From contig NZ_SSOJ01000149.1 in NCBI RefSeq assembly GCF_029871205.1, positions 1-49,255 of the forward strand: a stretch of 49,255 nt of DNA. The letters run 5' to 3'. The position numbers were made by a program, and so were the translations under genes. This DNA comes from Pseudomonas sp. BN417. GTDB taxonomy: Bacteria; Pseudomonadota; Gammaproteobacteria; Pseudomonadales; Pseudomonadaceae. The notes under the pieces are model-generated. The model saw nothing but the letters and a program-made list of their open reading frames with translations, searched no databases and was not told where the DNA came from. Shown here piece after piece: positions 1-6,862 of this stretch. Positions within the stretch are counted from its first letter, which is position 1, and every line of letters starts with the position of its first letter.

Positions 1-1152
1 CGGGTCGACACCGCGCGCCTGGACGAAATCATGAACATGGTCGGCGAGCTGGTGCTGGTGCGTAACCGCCTGGTGCGCCTGGGCCTGAACAGCGGCGACG
101 AGTCCATGGCCAAGGCCGTGTCCAACCTGGATGTGGTCACCGCCGACCTGCAGACCGCGGTGATGAAGACCCGCATGCAGCCGATCAAGAAGGTCTTCGG
201 CCGCTTCCCGCGCCTGGTTCGCGACCTGGCGCGCAACCTGAAGAAGGAAATCAACCTCGAGCTGGTGGGTGAGGACACCGACCTGGACAAGAACCTGGTC
301 GAGGCCCTGGCCGACCCGCTGGTGCACCTGGTGCGCAACGCCGTCGACCATGGCATCGAGTCCCCCGAGGCGCGCGAGGCCGCCGGCAAGCCGCGTACCG
401 GTCGGGTGGTGCTTTCCGCCGAGCAGGAAGGCGACCACATCCTCCTGATGATCACCGACGACGGCAAGGGCATGGACGCGGCCGTCCTGCGCGCCAAGGC
501 GGTGGAGAAGGGGCTGTTGGACAAGGATGCCGCCGAGCGCCTGACCGAACTGGAGTGCTACAACCTGATCTTCGCCCCGGGCTTCTCGACCAAGACCGAG
601 ATCTCCGACGTCTCCGGCCGCGGTGTCGGCATGGACGTGGTGAAGACCAAGATCTCCCAGCTCAATGGCACGGTGAACGTGTTCTCGCAGAAGGGCTCCG
701 GCTCGAAGATCGTCATCAAGGTCCCGCTGACCCTGGCGATCATGCCGACCCTGATGGTGATGCTGGGCAACCAGGCCTTCGCCTTCCCGCTGGTCAACGT
801 CAACGAAATCTTCCACCTCGACCTGTCGCGCACCAACGTGGTGGACGGCCAGGAAGTGGTGATAGTCCGCGACAAGGCCTTGCCGCTGTTCTACCTCAAG
901 CGCTGGCTGGTGCGTGACGCCACCTTCGAGGGGCAGGGCGAGGGGCATGTGGTGATCCTCTCGGTGGGCACCCAGCGCATCGGCTTCGTGGTCGACCAGC
1001 TGGTGGGCCAGGAAGAGGTGGTGATCAAGCCATTGGGCAAGATGCTCCAGGGCACGCCGGGCATGTCCGGCGCCACCATCACCGGCGACGGCCGCATTGC
1101 CCTGATCCTCGACGTGCCGAGCATGCTCAAGCACTACGCACGCCGCGGCTGA
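1..1152 (+). CDS. cheA: Chemotaxis histidine kinase CheA (C-terminal part, 5' end outside window)
   Basis: The reading frame is open from base 1, so the HPt (P1) and P2 domains lie outside the window. The visible 383 residues start in the P3 dimerisation helices ([17 protein letters not shown]). They continue through the P4 kinase domain: N box [14 protein letters not shown]1 box DDGKGMD, and [10 protein letters not shown]. The end is the CheW-like P5 domain. CheA autophosphorylates in response to receptor arrays and passes phosphate to CheY and CheB. It is followed by cheB, motC, motD, parC, parP and cheW, the order of the polar-flagellum chemotaxis cluster of Pseudomonas, which identifies this as the flagellar CheA rather than one of the paralogous Che systems. 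Family assignment is certain; only the N-terminal domain content is unseen. Confidence 0.97.
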   Translation, partial: RVDTARLDEIMNMVGELVLVRNRLVRLGLNSGDESMAKAVSNLDVVTADLQTAVMKTRMQPIKKVFGRFPRLVRDLARNLKKEINLELVGEDTDLDKNLVEALADPLVHLVRNAVDHGIESPEAREAAGKPRTGRVVLSAEQEGDHILLMITDDGKGMDAAVLRAKAVEKGLLDKDAAERLTELECYNLIFAPGFSTKTEISDVSGRGVGMDVVKTKISQLNGTVNVFSQKGSGSKIVIKVPLTLAIMPTLMVMLGNQAFAFPLVNVNEIFHLDLSRTNVVDGQEVVIVRDKALPLFYLKRWLVRDATFEGQGEGHVVILSVGTQRIGFVVDQLVGQEEVVIKPLGKMLQGTPGMSGATITGDGRIALILDVPSMLKHYARRG

Positions 1153-1156
1153 TAAA

Positions 1157-1193
1157 GGGCGGCCGGGAATGGCCGCCCGCAAGGAGCTTTTTT
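1157..1193 (+). promoter_or_regulatory. Hairpin and T-run between cheA and cheB
   Basis: An 8-bp perfect stem (GGGCGGCC at 1157-1164 and GGCCGCCC at 1171-1178, loop GGGAAT) is followed by AAGGAG (1181-1186), which is the cheB ribosome binding site, and a T6 run (1188-1193). It resembles an intrinsic terminator with the T-run ten bases after the stem, so it may be a weak attenuator or an mRNA stabiliser that changes the cheA:cheB ratio. Function is inferred only from shape. Confidence 0.45.
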
Positions 1194-1196
1194 CAT

Positions 1197-2306
1197 ATGG
1201 CAGTCAAGGTTCTGGTGGTGGATGACTCCGGGTTCTTCCGCCGCCGTGTCTCGGAAATCCTTTCTTCCGATCCCAATATCCAGGTGGTGGGTACCGCCAC
1301 CAATGGCCGCGAGGCCATCGACCAGGCGCTGGCACTCAAGCCGGATGTCATCACCATGGACTACGAGATGCCGATGATGGACGGCATCACCGCGGTGCGG
1401 CACATCATGCAGCGCTGCCCGACGCCGGTGCTGATGTTCTCCTCGCTGACCCACGAAGGCGCCCGCGTCACCCTCGACGCGCTGGACGCCGGCGCCGTGG
1501 ACTTCCTGCCGAAGAACTTCGAGGACATCTCGCGCACCCCCGAGAAGGTCAAGCAACTGCTCTGCGAGAAGGTCCACAGCATCGCCCGCAGCAACCGCCG
1601 CTACAGCAGCTTCAGCAGCACGCCGCATTTGCTGCCGGCGACCAGCAGTCCGGCCCGCCCGGCAGCGGCGCCGGCCGCGGTGTCCGCGCAGCCGAGCCAT
1701 GTCGGCCATGCCGCGCCGACGAGCTCCCACGCCCCAAAGCGTAAGGCCTACCGGCTGGTGGCCATCGGCACCTCCACCGGCGGGCCGGTAGCGCTGCAGC
1801 GGGTGCTGACCCAACTGCCGGCCAACTTCCCGGCGCCGCTGGTGCTGATCCAGCACATGCCGGCGGCCTTCACCAAGGCCTTCGCCGAGCGTCTGGACAA
1901 GCTCTGCCGGATTTCCGTCAAGGAAGCCGAGGACGGCGATGTGCTGCGCCCCGGCCTGGCCCTGCTGGCTCCCGGCGGCAAGCAGATGATGGTCGACGCG
2001 CGTGGCGTGGTGCGCATCCTGCCCGGCGACGAGCGCCTGAACTACAAGCCCTGCGTGGATATCACCTTTGGTTCGGCGGCCAAGTCGTACGCTGACAAGG
2101 TCCTCGCCGTGGTGCTCACCGGCATGGGCGCGGACGGCCGAGAAGGCGCGCGCCTGCTGAAGCAGGGCGGCAGCCAGGTCTGGGCCCAGGACGAGGCCAG
2201 CTGCGTGATCTACGGCATGCCCATGGCGGTGGTGAAGGCCAACCTGGCCGACGCCGTCTATGGCCTGGACGACATCGGCCGGCACCTGGTCGAGGCCTGC
2301 ATGTAA
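1197..2306 (+). CDS. cheB: Chemotaxis response regulator protein-glutamate methylesterase CheB
   Basis: 369 residues. The N-terminal receiver domain has the acidic pocket VVDDSGFF (D10-D11) and phospho-acceptor D55 in TMDYEMP. A Pro/Ala/Ser-rich linker (about 140-182) joins it to the C-terminal methylesterase. The catalytic triad is visible as S193 (GTSTGG), H220 (LIQHMP) and D313 (GMGADG). CheB demethylates and deamidates chemoreceptors after phosphorylation by CheA, giving adaptation. The start ATG at 1197 has AAGGAG ten bases upstream. It lies 44 bp after cheA and 16 bp before motC, in one operon. The family is certain. Confidence 0.97.
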   Translation: MAVKVLVVDDSGFFRRRVSEILSSDPNIQVVGTATNGREAIDQALALKPDVITMDYEMPMMDGITAVRHIMQRCPTPVLMFSSLTHEGARVTLDALDAGAVDFLPKNFEDISRTPEKVKQLLCEKVHSIARSNRRYSSFSSTPHLLPATSSPARPAAAPAAVSAQPSHVGHAAPTSSHAPKRKAYRLVAIGTSTGGPVALQRVLTQLPANFPAPLVLIQHMPAAFTKAFAERLDKLCRISVKEAEDGDVLRPGLALLAPGGKQMMVDARGVVRILPGDERLNYKPCVDITFGSAAKSYADKVLAVVLTGMGADGREGARLLKQGGSQVWAQDEASCVIYGMPMAVVKANLADAVYGLDDIGRHLVEACM

Positions 2307-2322
2307 TGGAGAAACCCAGGTA

Positions 2323-3063
2323 ATGGATGTACTGAGCCTCATCGGGGTAATCCTGGCCTTCGTCGCCATCATCGGCGGCAACTACCTCGAAGGCGGTCAC
2401 GCCGCGGCCCTGCTCAACGGGCCGGCGGCGCTCATCGTGCTGGGCGGTACCCTGGGCGCGGCTTTCCTGCAGACGCCCATGAGCATCTTCAAGCGTGCCC
2501 TGGGCATCTTTCGCTGGATCCTCTTCCCGCCCCATCTGGACCTCGCCGGCGGCATCAACCGCGTGGTGAACTGGAGCATGACCGCGCGCAAGGAAGGCCT
2601 GCTGGGCCTGGAACCGGTAGCCGACAGCGAGCCCGACCCCTTCGCCCGCAAGGGCCTGCAGCTGCTGGTGGACGGCGCCGAGCCGGAGTCCATCCGCAGC
2701 ATCCTCGAAGTCGATCTGTTCACCCAGGAGGGCCGCGACCTGCAAGCCGCCAAGGTGTTCGAGAGCATGGGCGGCTATGCGCCCACCATCGGCATCCTCG
2801 GCGCTGTCATGGGCCTGATCCACGTCATGGGCAACCTGGCCGATCCCAGCCAGCTGGGTAGCGGCATAGCCGTGGCCTTCGTCGCCACCATCTACGGCGT
2901 GGGCTTCGCCAACCTGCTGCTGCTGCCCATCGGCAACAAGCTGAAGTCCCTCGCCATTCGCCAGTCGCGCTACCGCGAAATGCTGCTGGAGGGCATCCTC
3001 TCCATCGCCGAGGGCGAGAACCCGCGCTCCATCGAACTGAAGCTGCAAGGCTTCATGGACTGA
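2323..3063 (+). CDS. motC: Flagellar motor stator protein MotC (MotA family)
   Basis: 246 residues, starting MDVLSLIGVILAF. This start was preferred over upstream in-frame codons that run into cheB, because family members begin here and a GAAACCCAGG segment precedes it. There are four hydrophobic segments: two at the N-terminus, and two near residues 150-205 (the ESMGGYAPTIGILGAVMG region). These flank a charged cytoplasmic loop with the conserved helix that contacts FliG. MotA-type proteins form the proton channel with a MotB partner and couple ion flow to rotor torque. motD, the cognate MotB-type gene, follows 10 bp downstream. In Pseudomonas this pair is the second stator set beside MotA/MotB and supports swarming at high load (established knowledge). 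Confidence 0.95.
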   Translation: MDVLSLIGVILAFVAIIGGNYLEGGHAAALLNGPAALIVLGGTLGAAFLQTPMSIFKRALGIFRWILFPPHLDLAGGINRVVNWSMTARKEGLLGLEPVADSEPDPFARKGLQLLVDGAEPESIRSILEVDLFTQEGRDLQAAKVFESMGGYAPTIGILGAVMGLIHVMGNLADPSQLGSGIAVAFVATIYGVGFANLLLLPIGNKLKSLAIRQSRYREMLLEGILSIAEGENPRSIELKLQGFMD

Positions 3064-3073
3064 GGGACGGACC

Positions 3074-3961
3074 ATGGCGCGCAGGCGGCATCAGGAAGAA
3101 CACGAGAATCACGAACGCTGGCTGGTGTCCTACGCGGACTTCATCACCCTGCTGTTCGCCTTCTTCGTGGTGATGTACTCCATCTCCTCGATCAACGAAG
3201 GCAAGTACAAGATCCTCTCGGAAACCCTGGTGGGCGTGTTCAACCAGCCGGACCGTTCGGTCAAGCCGATCCCGGTGGGCGAGGAGAAACCGCGCACCAC
3301 CGAGCCGGACCGGTCCATGGCGGAGGAGAGCGAGCGTAGCCAGGCCACCATCGACGATCCGGGCGCCGACCCCTTGCAGGAAATCGCCCAGAGCATGCGC
3401 GATACCTTCGGCGACCTGATCAGGTCCGACCAGCTGAGCGTGCGCGGCAATGAGCTCTGGGTGGAGATCGAGATGAACTCCAGCCTGCTGTTTCCCAGTG
3501 GCGATGCCATTCCCAACGACGTCGCCTTCACCCTGATCGAGAAGGTCGCCAGGATTCTGGCGCCCTATGGCAACCCGGTGCATGTCGAGGGTTTCACCGA
3601 CAACTTGCCCATCGCCACCACGCAATTTCCGTCGAACTGGGAGCTGTCCACGGCGCGGGCCGCGAGCATAGTACGCATGCTCTCCGTGGAAGGCGTGGCG
3701 CCGGAACGCCTGGCCGCGGTGGGCTATGGCGAGTTCCAGCCAGTGGCCGACAACGCCACGGCCGAAGGCCGGGCGCGCAACCGCCGCGTGGTGCTGGTGG
3801 TTTCCCGCAATCTCGATGTGCGCCGCAGCGTCAGTGGCGTGGGCAGCGCACATGCCCGGCCGGATGCCGTCTTGCAGAGGGCTGGCACGCAACCTGCACC
3901 AGCAGCGCCAGCACAGGCCCCTGTCACGGGTGCCGTCAATTCCCCGTCACCGGCCCCCTAG
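3074..3961 (+). CDS. motD: Flagellar motor stator protein MotD (MotB/OmpA family)
   Basis: 295 residues. A short basic N-terminus precedes the single membrane helix WLVSYADFITLLFAFFVVMY. D22 in YADF is the conserved proton-carrying aspartate. A plug/linker segment follows. A periplasmic OmpA-like peptidoglycan-binding domain occupies about 155-262 (VEGFTDNLP, NWELSTARA, RNRRVVL). The Ala/Pro-rich tail (about 268-295) is longer than in MotB and probably unstructured. It pairs with MotC, encoded immediately upstream, to make the stator complex. Confidence 0.95.
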   Translation: MARRRHQEEHENHERWLVSYADFITLLFAFFVVMYSISSINEGKYKILSETLVGVFNQPDRSVKPIPVGEEKPRTTEPDRSMAEESERSQATIDDPGADPLQEIAQSMRDTFGDLIRSDQLSVRGNELWVEIEMNSSLLFPSGDAIPNDVAFTLIEKVARILAPYGNPVHVEGFTDNLPIATTQFPSNWELSTARAASIVRMLSVEGVAPERLAAVGYGEFQPVADNATAEGRARNRRVVLVVSRNLDVRRSVSGVGSAHARPDAVLQRAGTQPAPAAPAQAPVTGAVNSPSPAP

Positions 3962-4007
3962 GCCAGGTGCTGATTCTCGGCCAGCAGCAGCCGGGAGGAT
4001 GAAGAAG

Positions 4008-4796
4008 ATGAGAGTCTGGGCAGTAGCCAACCAAAAAGGTGGAGTCGGCAAGACCACCACATCGATCGCCCTGGCGGGCCTGCTGGCCGACGCCGGCAAG
4101 CGCGTGGTGGTGGTGGACCTCGACCCCCATGGATCGATGACCAGCTATTTCGGGCACGACCCGGACACCCTGGAGCACAGCTGCTTCGACTTGTTCCTGA
4201 ACCAGGGCGGCGTGCCCGATGGCCTGCCGCGCGAACTGCTGCTGCCGACCAGCCACGAACGCATTTCGCTGCTGCCGTCGAGCACCGCGCTGGCCACCCT
4301 GGAGCGCCAGTCGCCGGGGCAGAACGGCCTCGGCCTGGTGATCGCCAAGAGCCTGACCCAGCTCTGGCAGCAGTTCGACCATGCCATCATCGACAGCCCG
4401 CCGCTGCTCGGCGTGCTCATGGTCAACGCCCTGGCCGCCAGCCAGCAGCTGGTCATCCCGGTGCAGACCGAGTTCCTCGCGGTGAAGGGCCTGGAACGCA
4501 TGGTCAGCACCCTGGCCATGGTCAACCGCTCGCGCAAGCAGGCGTTGCCCTACAGCATCGTGCCGACCCTCTTCGACCGGCGCACACAGGCCTCGCTCAA
4601 TACCCTCAAGGTGCTGCGCAACAACTACCCCGATCACCTCTGGCAGGCCTATATCCCGGTGGATACGCGCCTTCGGGATGCCAGCCGTGCCGGCGTCACG
4701 CCGTCCCAGTACGATGCCAACAGCCGCGGCGTGATCGCCTACCGCGCTTTGCTCAAGCACCTGCTCGGCCAGCAGTTGGCTGCCCAGGTGGCCTGA
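4008..4796 (+). CDS. parC: ParA-type ATPase ParC, polar localisation of chemosensory arrays
   Basis: 262 residues starting MRVWAVANQKGG. The ATG at 4008 was chosen over one at 3999 because the Shine-Dalgarno GGGAGG (3993-3998) is nine bases from 4008 but abuts 3999. The deviant Walker A is KGGVGKTTT, Walker A' is VVVDLDPHGS, and Walker B is HAIIDSPPLLG. This is a MinD/ParA ATPase that forms concentration gradients. The copy embedded in flagellar chemotaxis clusters (ParC in Vibrio and Pseudomonas) recruits Che clusters to the cell pole together with ParP. Here the next gene is a CheW-domain ParP-like protein, which supports that role rather than chromosome partition. It lies 46 bp after motD and 87 bp before parP. 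Confidence 0.88.
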   Translation: MRVWAVANQKGGVGKTTTSIALAGLLADAGKRVVVVDLDPHGSMTSYFGHDPDTLEHSCFDLFLNQGGVPDGLPRELLLPTSHERISLLPSSTALATLERQSPGQNGLGLVIAKSLTQLWQQFDHAIIDSPPLLGVLMVNALAASQQLVIPVQTEFLAVKGLERMVSTLAMVNRSRKQALPYSIVPTLFDRRTQASLNTLKVLRNNYPDHLWQAYIPVDTRLRDASRAGVTPSQYDANSRGVIAYRALLKHLLGQQLAAQVA

Positions 4797-4883
4797 GGTG
4801 CGTCGTCTCGCCGATCGCCGGGGCTCAAGTGAAGGGCGTCGCCTGCCGATAGGCTGTACAGATCAATCCCGTGGGTTCCCAAC

Positions 4884-5732
4884 ATGAGTCGTCCCCTCGC
4901 TACCGCCACCCGCCCGCAACTGGCCCTGCAGTCGTACCTGGATGCGTTGTTGCACGAGGCTTCGGTCGAGCTGGCCGAAAGCATCAGCCGGGAAGAGTTC
5001 GAAGCCGCGGTGCTGGAGGAGCAGGTGCGCGACGCGCGCCTGACTCGCGTGCTCGCCGAGACGCCCCTGGCGGCGCCCGAGCCGACCGTTGCGCCGGTGA
5101 TCGCACCGGTCGAAGTGGAGTTCGAGCCGGAGCCCGAGTGGGAACCGGAGCTCCTGGTGCCCACCGTCCCGGTGGCCGAACCCGTGCAGGCCCGTGTCGA
5201 ACCGCTGGTGGAGCTCAGCGCGCCGGGTTCCCAGTCGCTGGAAATCCCGGCGCTGGCAGGCGGCCGTCCGGCCTGGGGTGAGGAACCCTTCGAGTGCCTG
5301 CTGTTCGATGTCGCCGGCCTGACCCTGGCGGTGCCGCTGGTCTCGCTGGGCTCCATCTACCCGCTGGCAGGGCAGGAGCTTACTCCGCTGTTCGGCCAGC
5401 CGGAGTGGTTCCTCGGCATACTGCCGTGCCAGGCCGGCAACCTGAAGGTGCTGGATACCGCGCGCTGGGTGATGCCCGAGCGTTATCGCGACGACTTCCG
5501 CGAAGGCCTGCAGTACGTGATTTCGGTGCAGGGCTACGAATGGGGCCTGGCGGTGCATCAGGTCAGCCGCTCGATCCGCCTGGACCCGAGCGAGATCAAA
5601 TGGCGCAGCCAGCGTAGCCAGAGGCCTTGGCTAGCCGGTACCGTGATCGAGCATATGTGTGCGCTGCTGGATGTCTCGGCGCTGGCCGAGCTGATCGCCA
5701 GTGGCGCCGTGAAACACATGTCGCTGAATTGA
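4884..5732 (+). CDS. parP: CheW-domain protein ParP
   Basis: 282 residues. Residues 1-60 are helical. Residues 60-125 are a low-complexity Pro/Glu/Val linker (APEPTVAP, EFEPEPEWEPE). Residues about 130-270 form a CheW-like (AIF) domain (FECLLFDVAGLTLAVPLVSLG, PEWFLGILPCQAGNLKVLDTARWVMP). In Vibrio and Pseudomonas, ParP uses this domain to bind CheA and ParC, capturing and stabilising arrays at the pole. Position directly after parC and before cheW matches that system. The N-terminal region varies between species, so the exact interaction surfaces are inferred. Confidence 0.85.
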   Translation: MSRPLATATRPQLALQSYLDALLHEASVELAESISREEFEAAVLEEQVRDARLTRVLAETPLAAPEPTVAPVIAPVEVEFEPEPEWEPELLVPTVPVAEPVQARVEPLVELSAPGSQSLEIPALAGGRPAWGEEPFECLLFDVAGLTLAVPLVSLGSIYPLAGQELTPLFGQPEWFLGILPCQAGNLKVLDTARWVMPERYRDDFREGLQYVISVQGYEWGLAVHQVSRSIRLDPSEIKWRSQRSQRPWLAGTVIEHMCALLDVSALAELIASGAVKHMSLN

Positions 5733-5773
5733 GGGGGAGGTTCCGTCGCGCGCGGGACCTGATGGACAAGACA

Positions 5774-5808
5774 GCGGTAAAAAACCGCGAATGCCACCCC
5801 GGGGTGGC
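5774..5808 (+). promoter_or_regulatory. Tandem hairpins upstream of cheW
   Basis: Two short palindromes lie in the 95-bp parP-cheW gap: GCGGT/ACCGC around an A-rich loop (5774-5788) and the perfect 16-mer GCCACCCCGGGGTGGC (5793-5808). The cheW start follows 20 bp later. They could influence mRNA processing and allow higher CheW output than the upstream genes. There is no T-run, so a terminator is unlikely. Confidence 0.35.
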
Positions 5809-5827
5809 TCAAGAGAGGCTAGGGAAC

Positions 5828-6307
5828 ATGAAGAAATCGTCCGCTCAAGGTGCCGAAGACCCCATCCTGCAATGGGTGACTTTCCGCCTGGACAACGAAA
5901 CCTACGGCATCAACGTGATGCAGGTGCAGGAGGTCCTGCGCTACACCGAGATCGCCCCGGTGCCGGGGGCGCCGAGCTATGTGCTGGGCATCATCAATCT
6001 GCGCGGCAACGTGGTGACCGTGATCGACACCCGCCAGCGCTTCGGCCTGGGCCCTGCGCCGGTGACCGACAACACCCGCATTGTCATCATCGAGGCGGAC
6101 AAGCAGGTGGTGGGGATCCTGGTCGACAGCGTGGCCGAGGTGGTCTATCTGCGCCAGTCGGAGATCGAGACCGCACCCAACGTCGGCAACGACGAATCCG
6201 CCAAGTTCATCCAGGGCGTCTGCAACAAGAACGGCGAACTACTGATCCTCGTCGAGCTGGACAAGATGATGAGCGAGGAAGAGTGGTCGGAGCTGGAGAG
6301 CATCTGA
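5828..6307 (+). CDS. cheW: Chemotaxis adaptor CheW
   Basis: 159 residues starting MKKSSAQGAEDP. The frame is open upstream, but this ATG begins the conserved protein and AGAGAGGCTAGGG precedes it. It is a single CheW domain made of two five-strand beta barrels: WVTFRLDNETYGINVMQVQEVLR, GIINLRGNVVTVIDTRQRFG and VGILVDSVAEVV. CheW couples chemoreceptors to the CheA P5 domain in the signalling array. It is the last recognisable Che gene of the cluster. Its stop is one base from the TTG start of the next gene, indicating translational coupling. Confidence 0.96.
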   Translation: MKKSSAQGAEDPILQWVTFRLDNETYGINVMQVQEVLRYTEIAPVPGAPSYVLGIINLRGNVVTVIDTRQRFGLGPAPVTDNTRIVIIEADKQVVGILVDSVAEVVYLRQSEIETAPNVGNDESAKFIQGVCNKNGELLILVELDKMMSEEEWSELESI

Positions 6308-6308
6308 G

Positions 6309-6719
6309 TTGATCTGGATCGCACTGCTCGCCGCGACCCTCGCCCTGGCCTGCATGGGCCTGGGCTACGTCAGCCATCGGCTGGCCAGGCGCCTGCGCGA
6401 GGAAGTGGCGGCCCAGGCCGAGCGCGACGCCGTGCGCGACCAGAAGCTCAAGGAGCTGGTCAAGCGCCTGGACACTTTCGTGGACGGCAGCGTTCGCATG
6501 GGCGAAGAGCTGCACGAGCTGCGCCGCCTGGTGGCGCCGCTGCCGGACAAGCTCAACCAGATCGAACAGCGCGACCCCAGCAGCCTGTCCTTCAGCCAGG
6601 CCGCACGCCTGGTGGGCCTCGGCGCCAGCGTCGAGGACCTCACCCAATCCTGCGGCCTGACCAAGGCCGAGGCCGAACTGGTGAGCAAGCTGCACCAGGC
6701 GCGCCAGGAGCGGGGCTGA
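6309..6719 (+). CDS. DUF2802-type membrane coiled-coil protein
   Basis: 136 residues with a TTG start directly after the cheW stop. The N-terminal membrane helix (residues 1-20, IWIALLAATLALACMGLGYV) is followed by a charged coiled coil (about 22-80). The C-terminal segment LSFSQAARLVGLGASVEDLTQSCGLTKAEAELVSKLHQ resembles a small winged-helix/HTH-like fold. Proteins of this kind (DUF2802) sit at the end of the che operon in other pseudomonads. The function is unknown; operon position suggests a link to motility or chemotaxis arrays. Confidence 0.85.
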   Translation: MIWIALLAATLALACMGLGYVSHRLARRLREEVAAQAERDAVRDQKLKELVKRLDTFVDGSVRMGEELHELRRLVAPLPDKLNQIEQRDPSSLSFSQAARLVGLGASVEDLTQSCGLTKAEAELVSKLHQARQERG

Positions 6720-6761
6720 TCCCCTGGAGTGCTCGCAGGAAGGGAGCACGTAGCCAGATAT

Positions 6762-6848
6762 GTAGGGTGCGCTGTGCGCACCAAACCTGCAGACAGGGCC
6801 AGCACAGAGTAGCCGGCACCAATGACTGGTGCGCACGGCGCACCCTAC
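6762..6848. repeat. Inverted repeat between convergent genes (GTAGGGTGCGC family)
   Basis: The arms at 6762-6783 and 6827-6848 are 22 bp each and match at 21 positions; the left one begins GTAGGGTGCGCTGTGCGCAC. They enclose 43 bp. The element sits between the convergent che operon and the protease cassette, where it can act as a bidirectional transcription terminator. Repeats of this type are common intergenic elements in gammaproteobacteria. Confidence 0.75.
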
Positions 6849-6862
6849 GGTTATCACCTCGC

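Noticed and set aside
1134-2381. 415-codon minus-strand frame opposite cheB
   Set aside because: Antisense shadow; no recognisable domains and cheB is unambiguous.
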